From the NCBI RefSeq assembly GCF_007994075.1, contig NZ_VIWU01000001.1:1178001-1242000 (forward strand): a stretch of 64,000 nucleotides of DNA. Direction: 5' to 3'. The DNA comes from Pseudonocardia hierapolitana (GTDB lineage Bacteria > Actinomycetota > Actinomycetes > Mycobacteriales > Pseudonocardiaceae). Shown here piece by piece: positions 51,307 to 58,978 of this stretch (the first letter of the stretch is position 1; the number at the start of each line of letters is the position of its first letter). The notes beneath the pieces are model-generated. The model saw only the letters and a program-made list of their open reading frames with translations, did no database searches and was not told the DNA's origin. A program made the position numbers and the translations under genes.

Positions 51307-52179
51307 TCAGTGCGATCGAACGGGGTCCGGTTCCCTGTCCCGGCGGGTCTCGTGCGCCAGGATCCGCAGGGCGTCGGCCGAGCCGGGGTCGTTCGGGGTG
51401 TAGATCTCGAGCCGGTGGTCGGGGCTGTCGGGCTGGAGCCAGACCTGGTAGGAGACGTTCGCGGCGCCGACGGTGGGATGCTGCAGCTCCATGATGCCGA
51501 CGGTGCAGTCGGCCACCTCCCCGCTGGCCCACATCGTCGCGAACTCGTCGCTGCGCATCGTGAGCTCGCCGATGAGCTCGGCCAGTAGCGCGTCCGTGGG
51601 ATAGCGACCCGCGGTGAGCCGCAGGTAGGCGACGTGGGCGCGGGCGACCTCGTCCCAGTTGCGGTGCAGGTCGCGCGTGAGCGGATCGAGGAAGAACATC
51701 CTCGGGAGGGACGGGCGGCGCGCCGGGTCCTGCGGCGCGTCGAAGGCGATGTGCTCGGCCTTGAGCGCATGACCGGCCCGGTTCCAGGCCAGCACGTCGG
51801 CACGCCGCCCGAGCACGATCGCAGGCGTGGAGTCGCCGAGGGATTCCAGCAGCGCGAGGACGCGCGGGTGGGGTTCCTCGTGGGGCGGCTCGGACAGGCC
51901 GCGGTTGGCGGGCTGCCGCGCGAGGTTGTGCAGGTGCACGGTCTCGATCTCATCCAGCTGCAGGACCCGCGCGAGCGCGTCGAGGACCTGCGCGGAGGCG
52001 GTCTCGGCCTGCCCCTGCTCCAGACGCGTGTAGTACCCCGCACTCACCCCCGCGAGCTGTGCGAGCTCCTCACGGCGCAGGCCGGGGACGCGGCGCGCGG
52101 TCCCGTAGGTGCGCAGGCCGACCGCCGCAGGCGTGACGCGGTCACGACGGCTCTTCAGGAAGGCTCCGAGGCTCTCCAC
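51307..52179 (-). CDS. XRE-family regulator with MmyB-like ligand domain
   Basis: A 290-residue protein: an XRE helix-turn-helix at about 5-75 (LRREELAQLAGVSAGYYTRLEQG) and a PAS-like MmyB domain at about 105-270 (DVLAWNRAGHAL, FFLDPLTRDLHRNWDEVARAHVAYLRL, ELTMRSDEFATMWA, GIMELQHPTVGAANVSYQVW). MmyB-type regulators often control nearby exporters or reductases and may bind fatty acyl ligands. GTG 52179 matches the family start VESLGAFLKSRR. Divergent from an MFS exporter. Confidence 0.92.
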   Translation of the reverse strand: MESLGAFLKSRRDRVTPAAVGLRTYGTARRVPGLRREELAQLAGVSAGYYTRLEQGQAETASAQVLDALARVLQLDEIETVHLHNLARQPANRGLSEPPHEEPHPRVLALLESLGDSTPAIVLGRRADVLAWNRAGHALKAEHIAFDAPQDPARRPSLPRMFFLDPLTRDLHRNWDEVARAHVAYLRLTAGRYPTDALLAELIGELTMRSDEFATMWASGEVADCTVGIMELQHPTVGAANVSYQVWLQPDSPDHRLEIYTPNDPGSADALRILAHETRRDREPDPVRSH

Positions 52180-52202
52180 GAGATCGAGGCTATGCCGCAC
52201 CG

Positions 52203-52235
52203 CCCACCGGTGGGTGCACCTGCTGGGTCTACCCA
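52203..52235. promoter_or_regulatory. Two 12-base palindromes spaced by two helical turns
   Basis: CCCACCGGTGGG (52203-52214) and TGGGTCTACCCA (52224-52235) are both perfect palindromes with GGGT/ACCC-like halves and centres exactly 21 bases apart. They lie in the divergent gap between the XRE regulator and the exporter, on one DNA face. Confidence 0.6.
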
Positions 52236-52282
52236 CAGCACGGGGATGGCTGCCGACCGTGCCGTGCCGCAGCGTCGCCGGC

Positions 52283-53794
52283 ATGCCTCGACAGCACACT
52301 CACGACTCTCCGGGCCCGCGGGCGTGGCTCGGACTCCTGGTGATCCTCGGGCCCGTACTGCTGGTCTCCATGGACGGGTCGATCCTGTTCCTGGCCATGC
52401 CCCGGATCAGCCAGGCCCTCGCACCGACGGCCGACCAGGCCCTGTGGATCCTGGACGTCTACGGCTTCGCCGTCGGTTCGCTGCTGATCGCATTCGGCAA
52501 CATCGGCGACCGGTACGGCAGGCTGCGGTTGCTCATGATCGGCGCCGCCGTCTTCGGCGTCGGCTCGGCGGCAGCGGCGTTCGCGTCCGACCCGCAGCTC
52601 CTGATCGCCGCTCGGGCGCTGACGGGGGTGGCCGGCGCGACGCTCCTGCCGTCGGCGCTGGCCGTGTTGAGCGAGCTCTTCGCCGATCCGCGGCGCCGGG
52701 CGCAGGCCATCGGGATCTTCGCCGCGACGTTCGCCGCCGGGTTCGCCATCGGCCCCGTCCTCGGTGGCGTCCTGCTGGAACGGTTCTGGTGGGGATCGGT
52801 CTTCCTGATCAACCTTCCCGTCATCGCCGTGTTCCTGCTCTTCGCGCCGATCCTGCTGCGCGAGGTGCGCCTGACCCGTCCCGGTCGCGTCGACGGCCTC
52901 AGCGTCGTGACCTCCGCCGCCGGCCTCCTGCTCACGATCTACGGTCTCAAGCACGCCGCCGCGGAAGGCCTGTCGGTGCTCGCGATCGTCGTGGGTGTCG
53001 CGGGCCTGGTCCTGCTGGCGTGGTTCGTCCGGCGCCAGCGCCGGCTCGAGCACCCGCTGATGGAGTTCTCGCTCTTCCGCGACCGCGTGTTCACGGTGGT
53101 GATCATCACCGGTCTGCTGCCGTTGGCCGCGTGGTCGGCGGCGGCGTACCTGTCCGGTGTCCACCTCCAGTCGGTGCTCGCCCTGCCGGTGCTGCACGCG
53201 GCGCTCCTCGCGCTTCCCGGCGCGGTGGTGCTCACCACCACCTGCGTCGTCACGCCGGTCGTGGTCGACCGCATCGGCAAGCGGACCGCCCTCGTCGTCT
53301 GCCACTTCTCCATCGCGGCGGGCCTGCTGCTCCTGCTGGCGGTGTCGACCACCGGCGGGATCGGCTGGTACATCGCGTCCACGGCCGTGGCGGGCGTCGG
53401 CTACGGCATCTCCTTCTCCCTCGTCGCCGACACGGCCGTCCGCGCCGTCCCCGCCGAACGGGCCGGCTCGGCCAGCGCGATCGCGGAGACCAGCAACGAG
53501 ATCGGCAACGCCCTCGGCATCGCACTCCTCGGCTCGCTCGCCGCCCTCGTCTTCCGGCTCCAGGGGCCCGACCTCGCCCCCACCCTCGACGGAACGCTCC
53601 AGCTCCCGGGCCTCACGCCTGCGGTCGCGGAGGACGCGAAGTCCGCCTTCGTCACCGGGCTGCACGCGGTCGCCGGGGTGGCCGGCCTGCTGCACGTGGC
53701 CCTCGGTGTACTCGCCCTCCGCTGGATCCCCAGACGGGTGCCGGACGCCGCGGTCGACGACGCGACGGATCGAGCAGGGAGCGCGACCCGATGA
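52283..53794 (+). CDS. MFS drug exporter, DHA2 (14-TM) family
   Basis: A 503-residue protein with fourteen TM helices. Markers are VLLVSMDGSILFLAMPRIS (DHA2 motif D1), GNIGDRYGRLRLLMIGAAVFG, and GAIGPVLGG-like FAIGPVLGGVLLERFWWG (motif C). It resembles the QacA/EmrB/SmvA group that pumps quaternary amines and antibiotics. Likely controlled by the divergent MmyB-like regulator. Confidence 0.92.
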   Translation: MPRQHTHDSPGPRAWLGLLVILGPVLLVSMDGSILFLAMPRISQALAPTADQALWILDVYGFAVGSLLIAFGNIGDRYGRLRLLMIGAAVFGVGSAAAAFASDPQLLIAARALTGVAGATLLPSALAVLSELFADPRRRAQAIGIFAATFAAGFAIGPVLGGVLLERFWWGSVFLINLPVIAVFLLFAPILLREVRLTRPGRVDGLSVVTSAAGLLLTIYGLKHAAAEGLSVLAIVVGVAGLVLLAWFVRRQRRLEHPLMEFSLFRDRVFTVVIITGLLPLAAWSAAAYLSGVHLQSVLALPVLHAALLALPGAVVLTTTCVVTPVVVDRIGKRTALVVCHFSIAAGLLLLLAVSTTGGIGWYIASTAVAGVGYGISFSLVADTAVRAVPAERAGSASAIAETSNEIGNALGIALLGSLAALVFRLQGPDLAPTLDGTLQLPGLTPAVAEDAKSAFVTGLHAVAGVAGLLHVALGVLALRWIPRRVPDAAVDDATDRAGSATR

Positions 53795-53820
53795 CGCGTG
53801 GAGCCAGAGGGACGCACGCG

Positions 53821-54327
53821 TCACGAAGCGACGATGCGCTCCAGCAAGGGCGCCACCCGGTGCTCCACAAGGGTGCGCATCACGAGCGAGGTCGTCGTGC
53901 GCTCGACGCCGTCCGTGGCGAGCAGCTGGCCGGCGATCCGGTACAGGTCATCGGCGTCCCGGGCGGCCACCCGCACCAGCAGGTCGGCCGGACCGGAGAG
54001 CCCGAGCACCTCGAGCACCTCGGGCACCTCGCGCAGGGCAGCGGCGACGTCGGCGAGCATGCGCTGGGTGACCTGCACCGTGACGAACGCGGCGAGCGGA
54101 TAGCCGAGCGCGGCCGGGTCGATGCGCCGCTCGAAGGAGGCGAGCACGCCCCGCGCCTCGAGGGCGGCCAGCCGCGCCTGCACGGTGTTGCGCGAGAGCC
54201 CGACCCGCTCCGCGAGCGCCAACACGGTGGCCCGCGGGGACTCGGCCAACGCGAGCAGCAGCCGCGCGTCGGTGTCGTCGACGGTGCCCGGATCGCGCAC
54301 TGTGCCTCGTCCCCTTCCCCGCGACAT
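53821..54327 (-). CDS. Lrp/AsnC-family regulator
   Basis: A 168-residue protein with an AsnC helix-turn-helix (DARLLLALAESPRATVLALAERVGLSRNTVQARLAALEARGVL) and the RAM effector domain (AFVTVQVTQRML, EVLEVLGLSGPADLLVRV). The start is uncertain: GTG 54300 has a better ribosome site (GAGG) than ATG 54327. Divergent from the 2-oxoacid dehydrogenase E1 gene, which it likely controls in response to an amino acid or 2-oxoacid. Confidence 0.92.
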   Translation of the reverse strand: MSRGRGRGTVRDPGTVDDTDARLLLALAESPRATVLALAERVGLSRNTVQARLAALEARGVLASFERRIDPAALGYPLAAFVTVQVTQRMLADVAAALREVPEVLEVLGLSGPADLLVRVAARDADDLYRIAGQLLATDGVERTTTSLVMRTLVEHRVAPLLERIVAS

Positions 54328-54335
54328 CCCCGTGA

Positions 54336-54352
54336 TTGAGCATTCTGATCAA
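54336..54352. promoter_or_regulatory. Candidate Lrp-type site TTGA-N9-TCAA
   Basis: TTGA (54336-54339) and TCAA (54349-54352) flank an AT-richer centre in the 100-base gap between the lrp and E1 genes. Lrp-family sites are typically short, AT-rich dyads of this kind. Confidence 0.45.
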
Positions 54353-54427
54353 CGAAATCCGCATAGCTTGCGCAGGTCGCTCCACGGTGCTGCCATGTGA
54401 GGGCATCTTGGCACAAAGGGAGCGGCG

Positions 54428-56746
54428 ATGACGACCACGGCAACGCGGCCCGACGGGACCGGGCATCCCCTGGAGGTGCTGCAGGCGATCGAGCGGCGGG
54501 TGCTGTGGCTCGCGACGTCGATCGTCCACCACGCCAACCGGGTTCGGCCCAACCCGGGCGGGCTGAAGGTCGGCGGCCACCAGGCGTCGAGCGCGTCGAT
54601 GGTGACCATCATGACGGCGCTGTGGTTCGAGCACCTGCGCGCGCAGGACCGCGTCTCGGTGAAGCCGCACGCGTCGCCGGTGCTGCACGCGATCAACTAC
54701 CTGCTCGGCGAGCTGGACGAGCGCTACCTGACCACACTGCGTGCGTTCGGAGGGCTGCAGAGCTACCCCTCACGAGCCAAGGACCCGTACCCCGTCGACT
54801 ACTCGACGGGGTCGGTCGGGATCGGCGCCACCGCCCCGATCTGGGGCGCGCTGGCCCGCCGGTACGTCGCCTCGAAAGGGGCCGGTGCCGGGACGGGCCG
54901 CCAGTACTCCCTCGTGGGCGACGCCGAGCTGGACGAGGGCGCGTGCTGGGAGGCGATCCTCGACCCGATGGTCGGCGAGCTCGGCGAGGTCGTCTGGATC
55001 GTCGATCTGAACCGCCAGTCGCTCGACCGGGTGGTCCCGAACATCGGCGCCACCCGGCTGCAGGGCATGTTCGACGCCGCCGGCTGGCAGGTGCTCACCG
55101 TGAAGTACGGGCGGCTGCTGGAGGAGCTGTTCACCCGGCCCGGCGGGCCCGCGCTGCGCAGGCGGATCGACGAGATGTCCAACCCGGAGTACCAACGGCT
55201 GCTCCGGTGCAGCGCCCAGCAGCTGCGCGAACGGCTGCCCGGCGGGGATCCGGAGTTGGCGACGCTGGTCGGAGAGCTGGACGACGCGACGTTGCACGCC
55301 GCCGTGCGCAACCTCGGCGGTCACGACCTCGACGCCCTCGGCGACGCGCTCGAGGCGATCGACGACACCCGCCCGACGGTGATCTTCGCCTACACCGTGA
55401 AGGGCTACGGGCTGGCGACCGAGGGCCACCCGCAGAACCACTCCTCGCTGCTCACCGACGCGCAGTGGGCCCAGCTGGCCGAGCGGGTCGGCGCGTCGGT
55501 CGACGACCCGTGGGCCCGGTTCCCCGCCGGGTCGGACGAGGCGCAGGTCTGCGCGGCGGTCGCGCAGCGGCTGCGACGCGACCCGGCACCGGTTACGCCC
55601 GTGCCGCCGATCCCCGCCGACATCGGCCGCACGCCGGCCGGCACCGCGACCACCCAGGCCGCGCTCGGTCGCGTCCTGCTCGACCTCACCCGCGTGGCAC
55701 CGGAGACAACGGGCCGGGTGGTCACGCTGTGCCCCGACGTCAGCTCCTCGACCAACCTCGGCGGCTGGGTGAACAAGGTCGGGGTGTGGTCGGCCCGCGA
55801 GCGGGTGGACTGGTTCGCCGACGATCCCGAGACGATCCTGCACTGGCGCGAGCGGCCCACCGGCCAGCACCTCGAGCTGGGCATCGCGGAGACGAACCTC
55901 GTCGGGCTGCTCGGCGAGCTGGGCGCCACGTGGTCGCGCTGGGGCGAGCCGCTGCTGCCCATCGGGGTGCTGTACGACCCGTTCGTCCAGCGTGCGCTGG
56001 AGCCCTGGTCGTTCGGGATCTACTCCGGCGGACAGTCGATCCTCGTCGGCACGCCGTCCGGGGTGTCGCTCGCTCCTGAGGGCGGGGCGCACCAGTCGAT
56101 CACCACGCCGTCGGTCGGGCTGGAGCAGCCCGGCTGCACGAGCTACGAACCCGCGTTCGCCATCGACGTCGAGTGGACGCTCCTCGCGTCGCTCGCCCGC
56201 CTCGGCCGCCCCGACGGCACGTCGGCCTACCTGCGGCTGTCCACCCGACCCGTCGACCAGAGCCTCGCCGCGGTGCCCACCGATCCCGCCGCCCGGGAAC
56301 GGCGGCGCCGGCAGGTGGTGGCCGGGGCCTACCTGCTGCGCGGCGCCGACGACGCGCCCGCGGTGACGATCGCGGCGATGGGCGCGACCGTCCCCGAGGC
56401 TCTCGCCGCGACCGACCGGCTCGCCGCCCTCGGCGTGGCCGCCGACGTCGTCTGCGTGACCAGCGCCGGACTGGTGTTCCGCGCGCTGCAGGCGCGTGCC
56501 GGGCACGGCCACGGCGACAGCTGGGTGCTGGAGGCTGCGTTCCCGGCGCGTCGCGCCGCCCCTCTGGTCACCGTGCTCGACGGGCATCCGCACACGCTGG
56601 CGTTCCTCGCGGGGATCCATCGCGTGCGTGCCGCCCACCTGGGCGTGTCGCGGTTCGGGCAGTCCGGGGACCTCGACTCGGTCCACCGCCACCATGGGCT
56701 CGACACCGACACCATCATCCGCGCAGCCCTCGACCTCGTCCCCTGA
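54428..56746 (+). CDS. Homodimeric-type 2-oxoacid dehydrogenase E1 / transketolase-like protein
   Basis: A 772-residue thiamine-diphosphate enzyme with the AceE-like order: NPGGLKVGGHQASSASMVTIMTALWF, VKPHASPVLHAINYLLG, a TPP motif beginning GDAELDEGACWEA and ending DLNRQSLD, FAYTVKGYG, and the pyrimidine-domain Glu in LELGIAETNLVGLLGELG. It is about 130 residues shorter than typical AceE. The GDG of the TPP motif is GDA. No E2 or E3 gene is near. The divergent Lrp suggests branched-chain or amino-acid-derived 2-oxoacids. Confidence 0.88.
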   Translation: MTTTATRPDGTGHPLEVLQAIERRVLWLATSIVHHANRVRPNPGGLKVGGHQASSASMVTIMTALWFEHLRAQDRVSVKPHASPVLHAINYLLGELDERYLTTLRAFGGLQSYPSRAKDPYPVDYSTGSVGIGATAPIWGALARRYVASKGAGAGTGRQYSLVGDAELDEGACWEAILDPMVGELGEVVWIVDLNRQSLDRVVPNIGATRLQGMFDAAGWQVLTVKYGRLLEELFTRPGGPALRRRIDEMSNPEYQRLLRCSAQQLRERLPGGDPELATLVGELDDATLHAAVRNLGGHDLDALGDALEAIDDTRPTVIFAYTVKGYGLATEGHPQNHSSLLTDAQWAQLAERVGASVDDPWARFPAGSDEAQVCAAVAQRLRRDPAPVTPVPPIPADIGRTPAGTATTQAALGRVLLDLTRVAPETTGRVVTLCPDVSSSTNLGGWVNKVGVWSARERVDWFADDPETILHWRERPTGQHLELGIAETNLVGLLGELGATWSRWGEPLLPIGVLYDPFVQRALEPWSFGIYSGGQSILVGTPSGVSLAPEGGAHQSITTPSVGLEQPGCTSYEPAFAIDVEWTLLASLARLGRPDGTSAYLRLSTRPVDQSLAAVPTDPAARERRRRQVVAGAYLLRGADDAPAVTIAAMGATVPEALAATDRLAALGVAADVVCVTSAGLVFRALQARAGHGHGDSWVLEAAFPARRAAPLVTVLDGHPHTLAFLAGIHRVRAAHLGVSRFGQSGDLDSVHRHHGLDTDTIIRAALDLVP

Positions 56747-56831
56747 CCGCCCGGAGCGGGAGGTCCGACGCCCGTCCGCATCGCGCCTGAGCGGCTGGAC
56801 CGCAAGGGCTGATCAAGCCCGGGGGGCCGCC

Positions 56832-57205
56832 CTACTCCCTCGGCCGGCCGCGCCGGCGAGGCCGGCCCGCCCCCGCTGGGGCCGCCTCGGCCAGCCTGCG
56901 CGCCTCGGCGGCGCGCTCGAACGGCGTGTCGCCGCGCGGACGGCGTTCGCCGAGCTCCGCGAACAGCGCGGCGACGGTCGCGGAGTCGTGGTGGCGCGCC
57001 AGCGCCGCCAGTCCCGGGTCGGTCCGGGCGAGGATCTCGCGGAACCGCAGCTCCGCGAGCGGCCCCAGCCGGTCGTAGATCTGGACGAACACCCGCTGCG
57101 CGTGTTCGCGGGGCCAGTCCGGCGGGAGCAGCTCGGCCGGCATGTCCGGGTCGGTCTCGGGGAAGTGCCGCCAGTCGGCGTGGTGCACGCGGGCGGCTGC
57201 CCTAC
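56832..57205 (-). pseudogene. PaaX-family regulator, C-terminal fragment
   Basis: About 118 codons on the minus strand read HHADWRHFPETDPDMPAELL then PPDWPREHAQRVFVQIYDRL, which is the C-terminal domain of PaaX-type repressors, followed by a charged tail. The N-terminal winged helix and central domain are absent. The fragment begins at about 57190-57205, exactly where a plus-strand hydrolase fragment also begins. It therefore looks like one side of a deletion that removed both gene starts. Confidence 0.7.
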
Positions 57206-57783
57206 ATCGGGCAGGCGATGAGCAGCAGGCGCCAGATCAACACGATCGCGGGCGGCAACCCGTCGTGGAATACCGGTGTCGACTACGCCGCGCAGCTCCG
57301 GGCCGCCGACCCCGCCCTACGCCGAGCCGTGCAGGCGCTGTACGCCACGGCCGGGCTCGACCTGCGGCCCGATCTCGACGCCCTGGCCGCCGCACCGCAG
57401 ATCGCCGCCGACCCGGCCGCCGTCGAGCGCTTCGCGCAAGGCCTCGTGTTCGACGGCGACCTGAAGATCCCCGTGCTGACGGTCTCCAACATCGGCGACC
57501 AGATCTCGACCGTGGCCCAACAACAGTTCTACGGCGAGAACGTGCGCCGGGCGGGGAAGAACGCGCTGCTCCGCCAGACCTACGTCGAGTCGGTCGGCCA
57601 CTGCGCCTTCTCCCCGGCCGAGCAGCAGGCCGCGCTGCGCGCCGTCGTCGACCGCCTACCGGCCGCTGGCCGGCCACCGACGCGCGCTCGATGAACGCCC
57701 GCGCGAACGAGCTGGGCGCCGATCCCGGTCCGCGCTACGTGCAATTCGACCCGCCGACGTTCAACCGGCCCTACCCGGGCTGA
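57194..57783 (+). pseudogene. Alpha/beta hydrolase, C-terminal fragment with frameshift
   Basis: The plus frame reads RLPYIGQAMSSRRQINTIAG, GGNPSWNTGVDYAAQL and IPVLTVSNIGDQISTVAQQQ, then ESVGHCAFSPAEQQAAL with the catalytic histidine: the last third of an alpha/beta hydrolase. Nucleophile and oxyanion regions are missing. Near 57659 one base is lost; a second frame then continues GRWPATDARSMNARANELG and ends RYVQFDPPTFNRPYPG at TGA 57783, the natural family tail. The gene is thus both truncated and frameshifted. Confidence 0.72.
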
Positions 57784-57810
57784 GGTGAACCCCGCCCGGG
57801 TGGTCCCGGA

Positions 57811-58968
57811 TCAGCCGTGGAACCCGTCGTGTGCGTGGGCGCGCAGGTGGTCCATGTCGAACTCGAGCCCCAGCCCCGGACCGGGCGGGAGTTTCAACCG
57901 GCCGCCGCTGTTGTCCAACGGGGTGGTGAGGAACCGGTTGTAGCCGCTCAGGTCGTGGCGACTGGACTCGATCCGGTAGAAGTTCGGCACCGTGGCCATC
58001 ACCTGCCCACCCGCCACCAGGTTGACCGGCCCGGCCGCGTCGTGCGGGGAGACCGGCACGTAGTAGGCCTCGGCCATGGTGGCGATCTTCTTCAGCTCCG
58101 AGATCCCACCGGTCCAGGTCACGTCCGGCATCACGAAATCCGCCAACCGGTTCTCCAACACCGGGACGAAGTCCCACCGGGTGTGCAGCCGTTCCCCCAC
58201 CGAGATCGGCACCCGCACCCGCCCACGCACCTGCTCCAGCGCCCGGTAGCTCTCCGGCGGCACCGGCTCCTCGTACCAGTGGATGCCCCCCAGCTCGTCC
58301 AACGCCTGCCCGATCCGGATCGCGTTCGGCACGTCGAACCGGCCGTGCGCATCGATCAGCAACTCCACATCCGGCCCGGCGGCCTCCCGGATCAACGCCG
58401 TCAGCTCCATCGCCTGCCCCAGCTCGCCCCGGCTGATCCGGCCGTCGAGATAACGGTCATCGGCCAACGGCACCCCCGGCTTGTTCGGGAACGGGTCGAA
58501 CTTGATACCGGTGTGCCCGGAGTCGACGATCCCGCGGATCTCCTCCACCACCCCGTCCCGGGTGCCGAACCGGCGCTGGTCGGGATGGGTGTAGATCAGC
58601 AGATCGTCCCGGACCCGCCCACCCAGCAGCTCACACACCGGCAGCCCGAGGACCTTGCCGCGGATGTCCCACAACGCGATGTCGACCGCGCTCACCACGT
58701 TGGTGCCCGCCCCGCGGCTGCCCATGTAGGTGAACGCCCGGAACACCTTGTGCCAGGTGTCCTCGATCCGCGCCGGATCGTCCCCGACGAGCAGGTCACT
58801 CGCCTGCCGCACCATCGCCGCGATCCCGCGGTTGGCCGTCGGCGTCGTCGTGGTGATCTCACCCCAACCGCTGACCCCCTCGTCGGTCCGCACCTCCACG
58901 AACAGGTACTCACCCCAGCCGGTGCCCTCTGCTCCGACCAGCCACGGAACCACCTCGGTGATCTTCAT
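57811..58968 (-). CDS. Enolase-superfamily sugar-acid dehydratase
   Basis: A 385-residue mandelate-racemase-group protein: capping domain to about residue 125 (ALWDIRGKVLGLPVCELLGG), then barrel motifs with Lys in GIKFDPFPN, metal ligands in LIDAHGRFD, HWYEEPVPP and ISVGERLHT, and the general acid/base His in VSPHDAAGP. KFDPF is typical of gluconate/galactonate-type dehydratases. It makes a 2-keto-3-deoxy acid. GAGGAG precedes ATG 58968. It closes the fucosidase-ABC operon. Confidence 0.9.
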   Translation of the reverse strand: MKITEVVPWLVGAEGTGWGEYLFVEVRTDEGVSGWGEITTTTPTANRGIAAMVRQASDLLVGDDPARIEDTWHKVFRAFTYMGSRGAGTNVVSAVDIALWDIRGKVLGLPVCELLGGRVRDDLLIYTHPDQRRFGTRDGVVEEIRGIVDSGHTGIKFDPFPNKPGVPLADDRYLDGRISRGELGQAMELTALIREAAGPDVELLIDAHGRFDVPNAIRIGQALDELGGIHWYEEPVPPESYRALEQVRGRVRVPISVGERLHTRWDFVPVLENRLADFVMPDVTWTGGISELKKIATMAEAYYVPVSPHDAAGPVNLVAGGQVMATVPNFYRIESSRHDLSGYNRFLTTPLDNSGGRLKLPPGPGLGLEFDMDHLRAHAHDGFHG

Positions 58969-58978
58969 CGGGTTCTCC

